Shown: piece by piece, positions 36,521 to 46,044 of the stretch
Layout: the number at the start of each line of letters is the position of its first letter
Position numbering within the stretch: position 1 is the stretch's first letter
Translations under genes and position numbers: made by a program
From: Bacteroidota bacterium
Lineage (GTDB): Bacteria > Bacteroidota > Bacteroidia > Palsa-965
NCBI GenBank assembly: GCA_013298545.1
Contig: JAAFIA010000001.1
Coordinates: 1-64,000 of the forward strand
Direction: 5' to 3'
DNA length: 64,000 nucleotides
Notes under the pieces: model-generated
The model's database searches: none
Told to the model about the DNA's origin: nothing
The model's input: the letters and a program-made list of their open reading frames with translations, nothing else

Positions 36521-37378
36521 ATGGTTATGCTGTTTCGTATTGTTCTTGTGTTTCTTTTTCCGGCAGTTATCTTGAGTGCTTGCGCATCAGATACCGCAAC
36601 ACAAAATTCGGTGGATTCTTCTTCGGTTGACACTTCCTCCGCCAACGTTGCCGAAAAATCCAGCTATATTGCTTTTCTCGATCGTTGGAGCGAAGCGTTG
36701 ACCCGTCAAGACTTTCAAGAGTTGAAATTAATTTATGCCGATACGGTGATGTATTACGGTGACAATTTGCTTTCTACGACAATTTTTAGCCGGCAGAAAA
36801 GTTATTTTCAATCACATCAAAATTATCGGCAGCGCATTCCCGAAATTATCGAGACGGGCAAAACACCGGATGGCAATTGGCATGTTCGTTTCTCAAAAGA
36901 AGTTGCAACCGAAACGGGTACAAAAACATTTCCTTCTTCGTTAATTATTTCTACTTCTGGCGAGACATGGCGCATTCTTGCCGAGAGTGATGACGTTACA
37001 GACGTAAACAAAGCGCGGGGTATTCCTACACCGACCTACAATTATGCGCCCGAAGAGGTAACGCTTGAAGGCGTGCTTGAAGAAGGAAAATCGTTTGATA
37101 CAAAAACGAATGGCGATCCGAAAAGCAATGGCACATTCTCTTATTTTGTTGTGTGGCCGGATCGGCCAATTGCGATGAATGCCGATTTGGATTCGGGTGT
37201 TAAAGAAAATGTGGAAGAAACCAATATCGATCGTTTTGAACTTATTGGAAAGAATCGTGTGTTGGCAACGATGCAGAATAAACGTGTACGTGTTACGGGG
37301 AAGTTTTTTCACAGCGACGACGAGCACAACCGCACCATTGTTTGGATGGTGGTTACAAAAATTGTGGTTGTTGACTAG
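36521..37378 (+). CDS. Lipoprotein with NTF2-like and DUF4431-like regions
   Basis: A 285-residue protein, start one base after the previous stop; an alternative ATG lies two codons in. The lipobox is VILSAC. A Ser/Thr linker (DSSSVDTSSANVAEKSS) leads to an NTF2/SnoaL-like region (FLDRWSEALTRQDFQELKLIYADTVMYYG, in parts) and then a beta-rich C-terminal part (VTLEGVLEEGKSF, RVRVTGKFFHSDDEHNRTIVWM) resembling DUF4431. Function unknown. The gene is exactly convergent with the S66 peptidase: the stop codons TAG and TTA(rc) abut. Confidence 0.62.
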   Translation: MVMLFRIVLVFLFPAVILSACASDTATQNSVDSSSVDTSSANVAEKSSYIAFLDRWSEALTRQDFQELKLIYADTVMYYGDNLLSTTIFSRQKSYFQSHQNYRQRIPEIIETGKTPDGNWHVRFSKEVATETGTKTFPSSLIISTSGETWRILAESDDVTDVNKARGIPTPTYNYAPEEVTLEGVLEEGKSFDTKTNGDPKSNGTFSYFVVWPDRPIAMNADLDSGVKENVEETNIDRFELIGKNRVLATMQNKRVRVTGKFFHSDDEHNRTIVWMVVTKIVVVD

Positions 37379-38404
37379 TTAAAGCACAGCAGATTCTAGC
37401 AAGGTAATTGTTCCTGCGGTTGCGTCGATGCGCGCCTGAATACCGAGTGGCAATGTCCATTTATCTTTGGTATGACCGAATGGTGCGCCAGTAAAAACGG
37501 GAACGCCCACTGGTTTCAATTTTTGTTCGAGTACTTGCGCGAGGGAGAATGATTTTTCAGGCTCTTCTGGATCGCATTTGGTGCATTTTCCAAAAACGAT
37601 TCCGCGAACATGGGCCAGTTGTCCACTCAGTTCGAGTTGCGTTAACAAACGATCGATGGCGTAAGGTTCTTCTTCGGTTTCTTCGAGAAATAAAATAGCT
37701 CCAGCATAATCGGGCGAGAAAGGTGTTCCAAGCAGACTACACAAGACCGTTAAATTTCCACCGAGTAAAATTCCTTCAGCAGTTCCGCTAGTGATAGTGG
37801 TGTGCGGTGCGTCGGGCGGGCATTTGAGGGTGGGAGTTTGTGCGTCGCGCGCGATGCTTAAAAATTGCTGTGTTGTAAATCCTTCCCATGTTGAATTTCC
37901 GACTGGGCCATGAAAGGTAACGTAACCCATTTGTTTGTAAAACGCCAGCAATAAAGTAGTGATGTCGCTGAAACCTGAAAGAACTTTCGGTGTATCGGCA
38001 AACAAGGTAAAATCTAAATGTGGTAATAGCCGCGCACAGCCCCAACCTCCGCGAATGGCAACAATTCCTGCAATGTTTTTATCCATTAAAAAATCTTGCA
38101 ATTCTTTTGCACGAAAAGCGTCGTCGCCAGCGAAGTAGCCGCTTTTTTTGTAGAGTGTTTGCCCTAATTTCACACGAAAGCCCATAGCTTCGATGGCTTG
38201 GCTTGCTTTCTGAATCGCTTCGTCGTTGAAGACTGCGCCAGCAGGCGCCATGAGCGCGATGGTGTCGCCAGCCACCAAACGTTTTGGTTTAATCGTTTTT
38301 TTCTGTTCACCATCTCCGGCCCAAGTTAGTGCGGGCGCAAACAAACTTGCTCCGGTAGCGAGGACGGCTTTTTGAAAAAACTGGCGGCGGTTGTTTTTCG
38401 ACAT
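37379..38404 (-). CDS. LD-carboxypeptidase (S66 family) with twin-arginine-type signal
   Basis: A 341-residue protein starting MSKNNRRQFFQKAVLATGAS, which fits a twin-arginine signal (RRxFF) ending around TWAGDG. The S66 fold follows: KPKRLVAGDTIALMAPAG, AIRGGWGCARLLPHLDF, the nucleophile region GFSDITTLLLAFY with the catalytic Ser, and the C-terminal PFGHTKDKWTLPLGIQARID with the catalytic His. S66 enzymes remove the terminal D-alanine of murein tetrapeptides during recycling. A paralogue without a signal peptide lies at 53360-54277. Periplasmic or envelope location inferred from the signal. Confidence 0.92.
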   Translation of the reverse strand: MSKNNRRQFFQKAVLATGASLFAPALTWAGDGEQKKTIKPKRLVAGDTIALMAPAGAVFNDEAIQKASQAIEAMGFRVKLGQTLYKKSGYFAGDDAFRAKELQDFLMDKNIAGIVAIRGGWGCARLLPHLDFTLFADTPKVLSGFSDITTLLLAFYKQMGYVTFHGPVGNSTWEGFTTQQFLSIARDAQTPTLKCPPDAPHTTITSGTAEGILLGGNLTVLCSLLGTPFSPDYAGAILFLEETEEEPYAIDRLLTQLELSGQLAHVRGIVFGKCTKCDPEEPEKSFSLAQVLEQKLKPVGVPVFTGAPFGHTKDKWTLPLGIQARIDATAGTITLLESAVL

Positions 38405-38434
38405 GCGTGATGGTGTGTGAATTTTTCAAAAATC

Positions 38435-38480
38435 AAAAATCCCAACCTTTTCTAGCGATCTGAAAAAGATTGGGATTTTT
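38435..38480. terminator. Bidirectional terminator between S66 and OmpA-family genes
   Basis: AAAAATCCCAACCTTTT and AAAAAGATTGGGATTTTT pair with about one mismatch around an 11-base loop, with A- and T-runs at both ends. It serves as terminator for the OmpA gene (minus strand). Confidence 0.8.
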
Positions 38481-38499
38481 TAACTGCTTTTCGTTCTGT

Positions 38500-39507
38500 T
38501 TAGTTTGTTTCGAGCACCTTGAACAATTCGTCGAGTTTCGGTGTGAGGATAATTTCGGTGCGGCGGTTTTTCGCGCGGGCTTCGGCGGTGTTGGCCGGAT
38601 CGATGGGGAAAAATTCGCCACGGCCAGCGGCAGTCATGCGTTGTGGATCAATTTTGCCATTGGCCAATAAAATTTTCACCACCGATGTTGCACGCATGGC
38701 GCTCAAATCCCAATTGTCTTTGATGTCGCCAGTTCCTTTCATTGGCACATTATCGGTATGACCTTCGACCAATATGTTGATGTCGGGATTGTCTTGCAAT
38801 ACGATGGCCAGTTTTTTCAATGCGTCTTCGCCTTTGGGTTGCACTTTTGTGCTTCCAGAGGTAAACAACAAGTTATCTTCCATAGACACATATACTTTGC
38901 CGTTTTTCTGTGTAACGGTTAAGCCTTTTCCTTCAAAATTGACGAGCGCATTTTTTACTTTTTGTTTCAAGTCGTTTACGGCTTGATCTTTTGCCGCAAG
39001 GGCCGCTTCGAGTTCTTTTACACGCGATTCGCGTTTGTTAAGCTCAACGGTAAGCGAATCTTGTGTGCGTTGTTTGCGCTTGATGTCGAGTTCCATGCGT
39101 TTGAGTTCGTCTTCTTTGCGGAACAATTCTTCCTGTGTCAAATTGAGTTTTCCGACGAGGTTAGAATTTTCTTGACTCTGGCGCGATTGCAATTCTTTAT
39201 TTTGTTTGAGGAGCAATTCGTAGTTGGAGAGCAACTGACTATATTGTTCTGTTTTCAAGCGAATGGAAGTACCATAAACATTCGTGTCGTTTTGTAACCC
39301 AACGAGGCGTACTTTATTATCGGCAATTTGTTTTTCGAGTTCGGCGATTTTGCTTTCGTAGGTTCCATTAGACGCTTTTGCTTTGGCCAATTCGGCTTCA
39401 CAATCGTTGCGTTTTTTTTCCATGTCCTCGAATTTCCGAGCAGGAACACAAGAGGAAAGCAGCGCAAAAAACAAAGCTGCGGTAAGAATAAGCTGGCGTT
39501 GAAACAT
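38500..39507 (-). CDS. OmpA-family lipoprotein with coiled-coil stalk
   Basis: A 335-residue protein: lipobox LLSSC (lipid Cys near residue 20), then a long coiled coil (MEKKRNDCEAELAKAKAS, ELEKQIADNKVRLVGL, KEDELKRMELDIKRKQR) and a C-terminal OmpA/MotB domain: LVEGHTDNVPMKG, LSAMRATSVVKILLANG, RMTAAGRGEFFP and AEARAKNRRTEIIL. The conserved Asp and Arg for diaminopimelate binding are present. It probably tethers the outer membrane to peptidoglycan. An in-frame -7 type promoter TATCTTTG lies 32 bases upstream. Confidence 0.92.
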   Translation of the reverse strand: MFQRQLILTAALFFALLSSCVPARKFEDMEKKRNDCEAELAKAKASNGTYESKIAELEKQIADNKVRLVGLQNDTNVYGTSIRLKTEQYSQLLSNYELLLKQNKELQSRQSQENSNLVGKLNLTQEELFRKEDELKRMELDIKRKQRTQDSLTVELNKRESRVKELEAALAAKDQAVNDLKQKVKNALVNFEGKGLTVTQKNGKVYVSMEDNLLFTSGSTKVQPKGEDALKKLAIVLQDNPDINILVEGHTDNVPMKGTGDIKDNWDLSAMRATSVVKILLANGKIDPQRMTAAGRGEFFPIDPANTAEARAKNRRTEIILTPKLDELFKVLETN

Positions 39508-39538
39508 GATCGTAGTGGTTGTACTGTGGTTAATTCGA

Positions 39539-39546
39539 CAAAGATA
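39539..39546 (-). promoter_or_regulatory. -7 promoter element for the OmpA-family gene
   Basis: On the minus strand this reads TATCTTTG, an exact TAnnTTTG match, with a TTG about 16 bases upstream. The ATG is at 39505-39507. Confidence 0.5.
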
Positions 39547-39639
39547 ACCCTGCCGTCGTTGGCAATGAATTGATTTTTTTGAAGTTATTAACGGCTATGC
39601 GTTGAATTGCAGGGGAACTGCAAATTTCGTTCCCAATAA

Positions 39640-39673
39640 AAAATCCCGCAAATTCTAAGACTTGCGGGATTTT
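39640..39673. terminator. Terminator after the SBP lipoprotein gene
   Basis: AAAATCCCGCAA (39640-39651) and TTGCGGGATTTT (39662-39673) form a perfect 12 bp stem with a 10-base loop, directly downstream of the minus-strand gene at 39691. Confidence 0.85.
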
Positions 39674-39690
39674 CTGGTGTTGTTATTGAT

Positions 39691-41460
39691 TTATTTTTTT
39701 GCGGCAGCGTCTTCTGTTTTGATCCAAACCATCGTGAAATCGCGGTATTCCATCGCGTTCATGTCAAATCCTTGAATGATTTTTTGAACAAGACGATCGT
39801 TGGTTTCGTAATACACAGGAAGAATTGGTGCTTCACTCATCGCAAACTGATCGGCTTGACGGAAGAGTTCGTTGCGCTTGGCCATATCTGATTCGCGGAG
39901 AGCCGCAAGGAAAAGTTGGTCAAAGCCAGCACTTGTATAACGAACAGAGTTGAGGTATGAACGCTCATTGATACCAGAAGGAACGTGGGCACTATAAAGT
40001 GTCGTTAAAAATGTTTCAGCGTCTGGATAATCTGCAACCCAACCTGTACGCCAGAAAAGCGCTTTACCCGTTTCGATCGATTCGAGGTGTGTCGCAAAGG
40101 GAATTGTTTCCATCGCAACATCAACGCCTAAATTGGCTTTGAGTTGGTTGCGCACAGCTTCGGCAGCCAAGATGTTGCGGTCGCCGCCACCACTGTTGAT
40201 TTGCAGTGTAACTTTCGGGAAACCACGTCCTTCGGGGTAGCCAGCTTCGGCAAGCAATTTTTTAGCGGTATCTGGATTAAACGTAAAGCCTTTAACGCCT
40301 TCAAAATTGTAGCCGGGCATGCTTGGTGGAACAATACCATAAATACCGGCCGTAGCATCGCCTTGGAGTGTTTTTTCGGCAATCAATTTTCGGTCGATGG
40401 CGTAGCAGAATGCCAAGCGAACTTTTACGTTATCGAAGGGTGCTGTTTTGTTTTGGAATCCGTAATACGTCAAACTCATGGCAGGCGTACTCTGCATGTT
40501 GAAGCCGATTTTTTTAGCATTCGCATCTTCGAGTTCGCCCAAAATTTCTTTCGACATTTCAACAGGCAAGCGGAATACCATATCGAGTTCGCCGTTGCGG
40601 AAAGCAATGATTTCGGAACGTTTGTCTTTGATAAACGAAACCTGAATCATATCGAGGTAAGGCAAGCGATTTCCGTGTTGATCGAACATCCAGTAGTTTG
40701 GATTACGTTCCAAAATCACAGACTCACCTTCTTTCACGAGTTTTACGCGGAACGGACCTGTTCCAACGCAATGTGTCCGCATCTCGGATTTGTATTTATT
40801 GAGTGCGTCTTTGGGGTATATCCAGCAACCTTGTGTTGACAAGATGTTGAGGAATCCCGGCATCGGCTTGCTCAGATTAATTTCGAGTGTGCTATCGTTT
40901 ACCACTTTAATACCGGAAACACCGCCAGCGAGAGGTGCATTTTTTACTGTTGATGCATAATATTCATTTGCTCCTACAACACGGTCTTGGAATGTATTTG
41001 CAAACTGCTGATTGTCCGTAGAAACGGAACATAACTTCTCAAAGCACCATTTCACATCTTCTACTTTCATTTCGCGTCCTTTTCCGCCGTCAAAGCAAGG
41101 ATCGTCGTGAAAGAACACACCTTTGCGGATGTAGAATACAAATCGTTTTGCGCTATCCAAAACCTCCCAACGCGTGGCAAGTCCGGGCATAAGCGACAAA
41201 TCTTTCTGGTTGTATTTCACAAGCCCTTCGTAAACCTGTGTCGCGATGTGATGGCCTGTAACTTCGGTGATATTGAGTGGGTAAAGGGTTCTGAAATCCT
41301 CTACTTCATTCATCCGAAATACACCACCATACTGCACCGGGCCTTTGGCTTGTTGTGTATTTTCCCCGTTTTCTTTGGGGTCGTTTGAACATCCATTGAG
41401 TCCTGTCAGTGCTGCGCCAATAACAGCAAGCGGCAGGATAAGGTTACGCCATTGTTTCAT
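39691..41460 (-). CDS. ABC peptide-type substrate-binding lipoprotein (SBP family 5)
   Basis: A 589-residue protein with a lipobox (LTGLNGC, lipid Cys near residue 24) and an acidic linker. The family-5 oligopeptide-binding fold is clear: GGVFRMNEVEDFRTLYPLN, LATRWEVLDSAKRFVFYIRKGVFFHDD (parts), DSTLEINLSKPMPGFLNIL, VGTGPFRV, ILERNPNYW, VKVRLAFCYAIDRK and ILPVYYETNDRLVQK. It would bind short peptides or related solutes outside the inner membrane. No ABC permease or ATPase gene is nearby, so its transporter partner must be elsewhere. Flanked by its own terminator. Confidence 0.9.
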   Translation of the reverse strand: MKQWRNLILPLAVIGAALTGLNGCSNDPKENGENTQQAKGPVQYGGVFRMNEVEDFRTLYPLNITEVTGHHIATQVYEGLVKYNQKDLSLMPGLATRWEVLDSAKRFVFYIRKGVFFHDDPCFDGGKGREMKVEDVKWCFEKLCSVSTDNQQFANTFQDRVVGANEYYASTVKNAPLAGGVSGIKVVNDSTLEINLSKPMPGFLNILSTQGCWIYPKDALNKYKSEMRTHCVGTGPFRVKLVKEGESVILERNPNYWMFDQHGNRLPYLDMIQVSFIKDKRSEIIAFRNGELDMVFRLPVEMSKEILGELEDANAKKIGFNMQSTPAMSLTYYGFQNKTAPFDNVKVRLAFCYAIDRKLIAEKTLQGDATAGIYGIVPPSMPGYNFEGVKGFTFNPDTAKKLLAEAGYPEGRGFPKVTLQINSGGGDRNILAAEAVRNQLKANLGVDVAMETIPFATHLESIETGKALFWRTGWVADYPDAETFLTTLYSAHVPSGINERSYLNSVRYTSAGFDQLFLAALRESDMAKRNELFRQADQFAMSEAPILPVYYETNDRLVQKIIQGFDMNAMEYRDFTMVWIKTEDAAAKK

Positions 41461-41600
41461 GCTTGATGAGGAATAAAGCTGCGTTTTTTGAAATCAGGGC
41501 CTAAAATAAGTAAAATACCCGATTGAAAAGCGGCCATTTTGTTTAACGACACTGTGTTTTCAGCAAAGATTCAATTTCTAGGGGCGTTTGTGCTAAAAAT

Positions 41601-42371
41601 TTAATATTGGACTTCGACCAAAATCGGGCAATGATCGGAGTGTCGCGCTTCGGCCAGAATTGCGGCACGTTTGATTTCTTTCTCCAATGTTTTTGTTACC
41701 ATATTGTAGTCGATGCGCCATCCCAAATTGCGGTCGCGGGCCTTGAAACGTTGGCTCCACCATGTGTATTGATGGGGTTCTTGGTTGAAATGGCGGAACG
41801 AATCGATAAATCCGTTATCGATGAATTTCCCAATCCAAGCGCGTTCTTCAGGCAAAAATCCTGATGATTTAGCATTGCTCACCGGATTGTGAATGTCGAT
41901 TGACGTGTGGCAAATATTCCAATCGCCACCAATGATGAGATTGGGACGTTTTTTGCGAAGCTTGTTGATGTAGTCTTGAAAAAAATCCATGCAGCCGTAT
42001 TTGAATGTTTGCCGTTCATCGCCCGAAGTACCCGAAGGCATATACAGACTCATGATGGAAACATCGCCAAAATCGGCGCGTAAAATCCGGCCTTCGGCAT
42101 CATAGGTTTTGTTGCCGCAACCCACTTCAACATGATCGGGTTGTTTTTTTGAGAGGATGGCGACACCGCTGTACCCTTTTTTTTCTGCCGAATGCCAATA
42201 GTGGTATTTATAGCCCGCTTTTTCAAACAAGCCCAAATCGAGCTGATTGCTTTCGGCTTTAATTTCTTGAAGTAAAATAACATCGGGCTTTGCTGCGCCC
42301 ACCCAATCGAGCCAGCCCTTGCTTAGTGCCGAGCGAATTCCGTTGACATTGTATGAAATAATTTTTGGCAT
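41601..42371 (-). CDS. xthA: Exodeoxyribonuclease III / AP endonuclease
   Basis: A 256-residue member of the exonuclease III family, near the usual length: MPKIISYNVNGIRSALSKGW at the start, DVILLQEIKAE with the metal-binding Glu, GYSGVAILSK, GDWNICHTSIDIHNP with the catalytic Asp/Asn, and the terminal RHSDHCPILVEV with the catalytic Asp-His pair. It cuts DNA at abasic sites and removes 3' blocking groups. Intact active site. Transcribed divergently from the large outer-membrane protein gene. Confidence 0.97.
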   Translation of the reverse strand: MPKIISYNVNGIRSALSKGWLDWVGAAKPDVILLQEIKAESNQLDLGLFEKAGYKYHYWHSAEKKGYSGVAILSKKQPDHVEVGCGNKTYDAEGRILRADFGDVSIMSLYMPSGTSGDERQTFKYGCMDFFQDYINKLRKKRPNLIIGGDWNICHTSIDIHNPVSNAKSSGFLPEERAWIGKFIDNGFIDSFRHFNQEPHQYTWWSQRFKARDRNLGWRIDYNMVTKTLEKEIKRAAILAEARHSDHCPILVEVQY

Positions 42372-42466
42372 GTGATGAAGATATTAATGCGGTGAAATTA
42401 GGGTTTTTGGTGGAGTTGTGATCGGTCGGTGAAAATTCGTTCGTCTTCCACCCCGCTCAAATTTCT

Positions 42467-42474
42467 TACCTTTA
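42467..42474 (+). promoter_or_regulatory. Candidate -7 element for the 1168-residue protein gene
   Basis: TACCTTTA, one base off TAnnTTTG, about 55 bases before the GTG start at 42529 and directed away from xthA. Confidence 0.35.
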
Positions 42475-42528
42475 TTTCTGCAAAACAACACACCAAACTC
42501 CTGTCCCGATTCGTTTTGCATCCAAGTC

Positions 42529-45500
42529 GTGGTTTCGATTCGCTGGTTCATGCTGTTTTTTATCCTGCTACATGGTTTTGTGGCTGGACAAACTGCGTCT
42601 GCGCCAACAAATTTTTTCAATGGCTTTCGCAGCAAAATTATTCCAGCTCAAACCGATACCATTCAACTCGATTCGTTGAGCATCGTTCCGGGCACATTTC
42701 ATCTTTTTCGGGGTACACAGCAATTGGATTCGTCGGCTTACCTTTTGCAAGAAGCATCGGCAAGGCTCATTCTAAAAACACGCTTCGCTGATTCGTTGCG
42801 GGCCTATTATTACGTTTTCCCGTATGCCTTCGCAGCCACGCGTGCACATAAAAACCCTGATTTGCTCACGTCAAAAAATACAGGTGCGTCAAATCCATTT
42901 GTCTATGTTCCGGGTGCGCAAAAAGTGGAAGATCCATTTGCGTTTGGCGGTCTAAATAAAAGCGGAAGCCTTTCGCGCGGCATCTCGTTTGGCAATAGTC
43001 GCGATGTGTCGGTGAGTTCGAATTTAAACTTACAGCTTTCAGGAAAAATTACGGATAATGTTGAATTGCAATTGGTGGCAACCGACGATAATCTTCCCTT
43101 GCAACCATCTGGCTCAACACAACAATTGCAAGAGTTTGACAAAGTATTTATTCAGCTTTCCGATCCACACACCAAACTGATTGCGGGTGATTTTTTCCTG
43201 AATCGCCCCGATGCGTATTTCATGAATTTTGCCAAACGCGGACAAGGCATAACGGTTACAAGTTTGCAGCAATTGGCGGGTGATACAGGCAAACAAAGCA
43301 GTCTGCGCTTAACCGGAAGTGTGGCCGTATCGAAAGGAAAATTTGCGCGCAATGTGATTCAAGGCATTGAAAGCAACCAAGGTCCGTATCGTTTGCGTGG
43401 TGCAGAGAATGAATTGTTTATTGTGGTGCTTGCGGGAACGGAGCGTGTTTTTGTCGATGGGCAATTGTTGAAACGTGGGCAGGAAAATGATTATGTGATC
43501 GATTACAATACGGCAGAAATTACGTTTACGGCGCGGCAACTGATTACCAAAGACAAACGCATTGTGGTGGAGTTTCAATACAGCGATCGCAATTATACGC
43601 GTTCGCTTTTTCATGCGGGTGTTGCGTATCAGTTGAAAAAAACGGGCTTGCATTTCAATGTGTATGCTGAACAGGATAGCAAAAATCAACCTTTACAACA
43701 AGCGCTCACCGATGCCGACAAACAAACGCTGGCGGGTGTTGGCGACAATTTGCTCGCAGCAGTTGCATCGGGCGCAGACAGCGTAGCCTTTAGCGGCGAT
43801 TTGGTTTTATACCGCAAATCGGATACGTTGGTGAATGCGGTTTTGTACCAAGATATTTATGTGTATTCGATTGATCCTGATACGGCGCATTGGCGGTTGA
43901 GTTTTTCCAATGTGGGAGTGCAGCGCGGAAATTACATTCAAGTAAGTTCGTCGGCTAATGGAAAAGTATTTCAATGGGTTGCGCCTGTAAATGGTGTTCC
44001 GCAAGGCGAATACGAGCCTGTTATTTTATTGGTAACGCCTAAAAAACGACAATTGCTTACTGCCGGAATTGAACAACCGCTAGGAAAAACGACTAAGGCG
44101 AGTGCAGAATTGGCATACAGCATCAATGATGTGAATACGTTTTCGCGCTTCAATTCGCTCGATGATGCGGGTTATGGTGCGCGCTTGCGTGTTGACGATG
44201 TGCGTTTGCGCAACGATTCGTTGAACAAACAAAAATGGAATTCGTTTGCCGAATATGAATGGGTAAGCAAAACGTTTACGCCGATTGAGCGTTACCGCTC
44301 CGTAGAATTTGATCGCGATTGGAATTTTGGATTCAATCCGGGTGCGCGCGTGGTTACGGCTGATCAGCATTTGGTCTCGGCAGGAACGAAATGGAACAAA
44401 CAGGATTTGGGTTTTGTGGATTATACGTTTGGTTTGTTTTCGGAAGACACGACGTTTTTAGGGTTTCGGCATGGTGCAGGTTTTCAGGTGCGCAAAAAAG
44501 GATTTGCGGCAGCAGGCGATGGGAGTTTGTTGTTTTCGTCGGGAACCTTGGGGCGTGGACAATTGATTCGTCAAAAAGTACGCATCACGCAACGCATTAA
44601 AAAAATTCAGTTTGGTATTGAAGAAATGCAGGAACAGAGTTTGCGTTTTGTGCCCAATACAGATACGTTGAACCGCAGCAGTTTTGGTTTTTGGGAAGCG
44701 CAAGCCTTTATCGGAACGGCTGATTCGAGCAAACGAAGGTTGAATTTTTTCTACAAACAACGCCGCGATTATTTACCCGATTCGGCAGCCTTACGCCAAA
44801 TTGCGTTTGCCGAAAATATCGGCGGTACACTTGATTTGCTTGGAAAGCCTGATCGGACCTTGCGCACAACAGTAACGTGGCGGCGATTGCAAATTACCAA
44901 TCCATTGCTAACAACGCAGCAGCCGGACAATACGCTTGTGGGCCGCACAGAGCTTGGCTTGCGCTTGTGGAAAGGTGTGGTGGTGTCGAATACTTTTTAT
45001 GAGGCGGGTTCGGGATTGGAATTGAAAAAAGAGTTTTCGTACATCGAAGTTCCTGCGGGGCAGGGAAATTATACGTGGACTGATTACAATTCAAATGGTG
45101 TGCGGGAGTTGAATGAGTTTGAGGTAGCGGTGTTCAACGATCAAGCTACATTTATTCGTGTGTTTACGCCGACGAATGATTATGTAAAAGTTTTCACGAA
45201 TCAGTTTAGTCAGAGCATTCAATTGCGGCCATCGGTACGGTGGGCAAATGCCAAAGGGTTTAAAGGATTTCTGGCGCGTTTCGGCAATCAAGCGGCCTTG
45301 CGTATTGATCGGAAAACAGCGGCTGATGATGTATTTCTAGCACTTACACCCATGCTTGGTGATGGTGGCGATACGGCTTTGGTTACGCTCAATGCTTCGG
45401 TTCGCAATACGATTTCGTTCAATCAATTGAGTAGCAAATTTGGAATGGATTTTACGTGGCAAGAGGTGCGTGGAAAAAATTTGTTGACGAATGGCATTGA

Positions 45501-46035
45501 GTCGCGCGGGAATTTATTGCGCGAGACGCGTTTGCGTTGGAACATGACGCGTGCGTTTGGGTTTACGCTTGCGTATCGCGATGGGGTGAAGAGCAATGGT
45601 TCAGAATTTTTCAGCAGCCGCAATTACCGTGTGAAGTATTTAGAAGTAGAGCCTTCGTTGAGTTTTCAGCCGGGAACAACCTTTCGGGTAACGGGAAAAT
45701 ATCGGTATTCGGGAAAAGTGAATGGACAGGATTTGGGTGGCGAATCGGCCATCATTCACAAAGCGGGAACAGAATTTAAATTGAATCGCGCTTCGCGTGG
45801 AAGCTTACAAGCCGAAATCAACTGGATCGATATTCACTACACAGGCGCGGTGAATTCGGCGGTGGCGTTTGATATGTTGGAAGGATTGAAACCGGGACAG
45901 AATTTTGTTTGGCGGCTCAACTGGCAGCGGGCATTGGGAAGCAGCTTGCAATTGAGCATTGGTTACGAAGGACGTAAAACACCGAATGTCAATGCGATTC
46001 ACACAGGCACAGCACAGATTCGCGCTGTTTTTTAA
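42529..46035 (+). CDS. Large conserved predicted outer-membrane beta-barrel protein
   Basis: A 1168-residue protein; GTG start at 42529 gives a signal peptide (VSIRWFMLFFILLHGFVAGQ), a later ATG at 42550 would leave it weaker. After a short region comes SGSLSRGISFGNSRDVSVSS and LNLQLSGKITDNVELQLVATDDN, then LQEFDKVFIQLSDP and AYFMNFAKRGQGI. A domain with ERVFVDGQLLKRGQENDYVIDY and AEITFTARQLITKDKRIVVEF follows, a turn-rich pattern shared with large Bacteroidota translocon-like proteins. The remainder is dense in amphipathic strands and ends in RAVF, with a terminal aromatic typical of barrels. I have seen this family as conserved hypothetical Bacteroidota proteins; no function is known to me. 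Confidence 0.72.
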   Translation: MVSIRWFMLFFILLHGFVAGQTASAPTNFFNGFRSKIIPAQTDTIQLDSLSIVPGTFHLFRGTQQLDSSAYLLQEASARLILKTRFADSLRAYYYVFPYAFAATRAHKNPDLLTSKNTGASNPFVYVPGAQKVEDPFAFGGLNKSGSLSRGISFGNSRDVSVSSNLNLQLSGKITDNVELQLVATDDNLPLQPSGSTQQLQEFDKVFIQLSDPHTKLIAGDFFLNRPDAYFMNFAKRGQGITVTSLQQLAGDTGKQSSLRLTGSVAVSKGKFARNVIQGIESNQGPYRLRGAENELFIVVLAGTERVFVDGQLLKRGQENDYVIDYNTAEITFTARQLITKDKRIVVEFQYSDRNYTRSLFHAGVAYQLKKTGLHFNVYAEQDSKNQPLQQALTDADKQTLAGVGDNLLAAVASGADSVAFSGDLVLYRKSDTLVNAVLYQDIYVYSIDPDTAHWRLSFSNVGVQRGNYIQVSSSANGKVFQWVAPVNGVPQGEYEPVILLVTPKKRQLLTAGIEQPLGKTTKASAELAYSINDVNTFSRFNSLDDAGYGARLRVDDVRLRNDSLNKQKWNSFAEYEWVSKTFTPIERYRSVEFDRDWNFGFNPGARVVTADQHLVSAGTKWNKQDLGFVDYTFGLFSEDTTFLGFRHGAGFQVRKKGFAAAGDGSLLFSSGTLGRGQLIRQKVRITQRIKKIQFGIEEMQEQSLRFVPNTDTLNRSSFGFWEAQAFIGTADSSKRRLNFFYKQRRDYLPDSAALRQIAFAENIGGTLDLLGKPDRTLRTTVTWRRLQITNPLLTTQQPDNTLVGRTELGLRLWKGVVVSNTFYEAGSGLELKKEFSYIEVPAGQGNYTWTDYNSNGVRELNEFEVAVFNDQATFIRVFTPTNDYVKVFTNQFSQSIQLRPSVRWANAKGFKGFLARFGNQAALRIDRKTAADDVFLALTPMLGDGGDTALVTLNASVRNTISFNQLSSKFGMDFTWQEVRGKNLLTNGIESRGNLLRETRLRWNMTRAFGFTLAYRDGVKSNGSEFFSSRNYRVKYLEVEPSLSFQPGTTFRVTGKYRYSGKVNGQDLGGESAIIHKAGTEFKLNRASRGSLQAEINWIDIHYTGAVNSAVAFDMLEGLKPGQNFVWRLNWQRALGSSLQLSIGYEGRKTPNVNAIHTGTAQIRAVF

Positions 46036-46044
46036 TCCTGTTGT

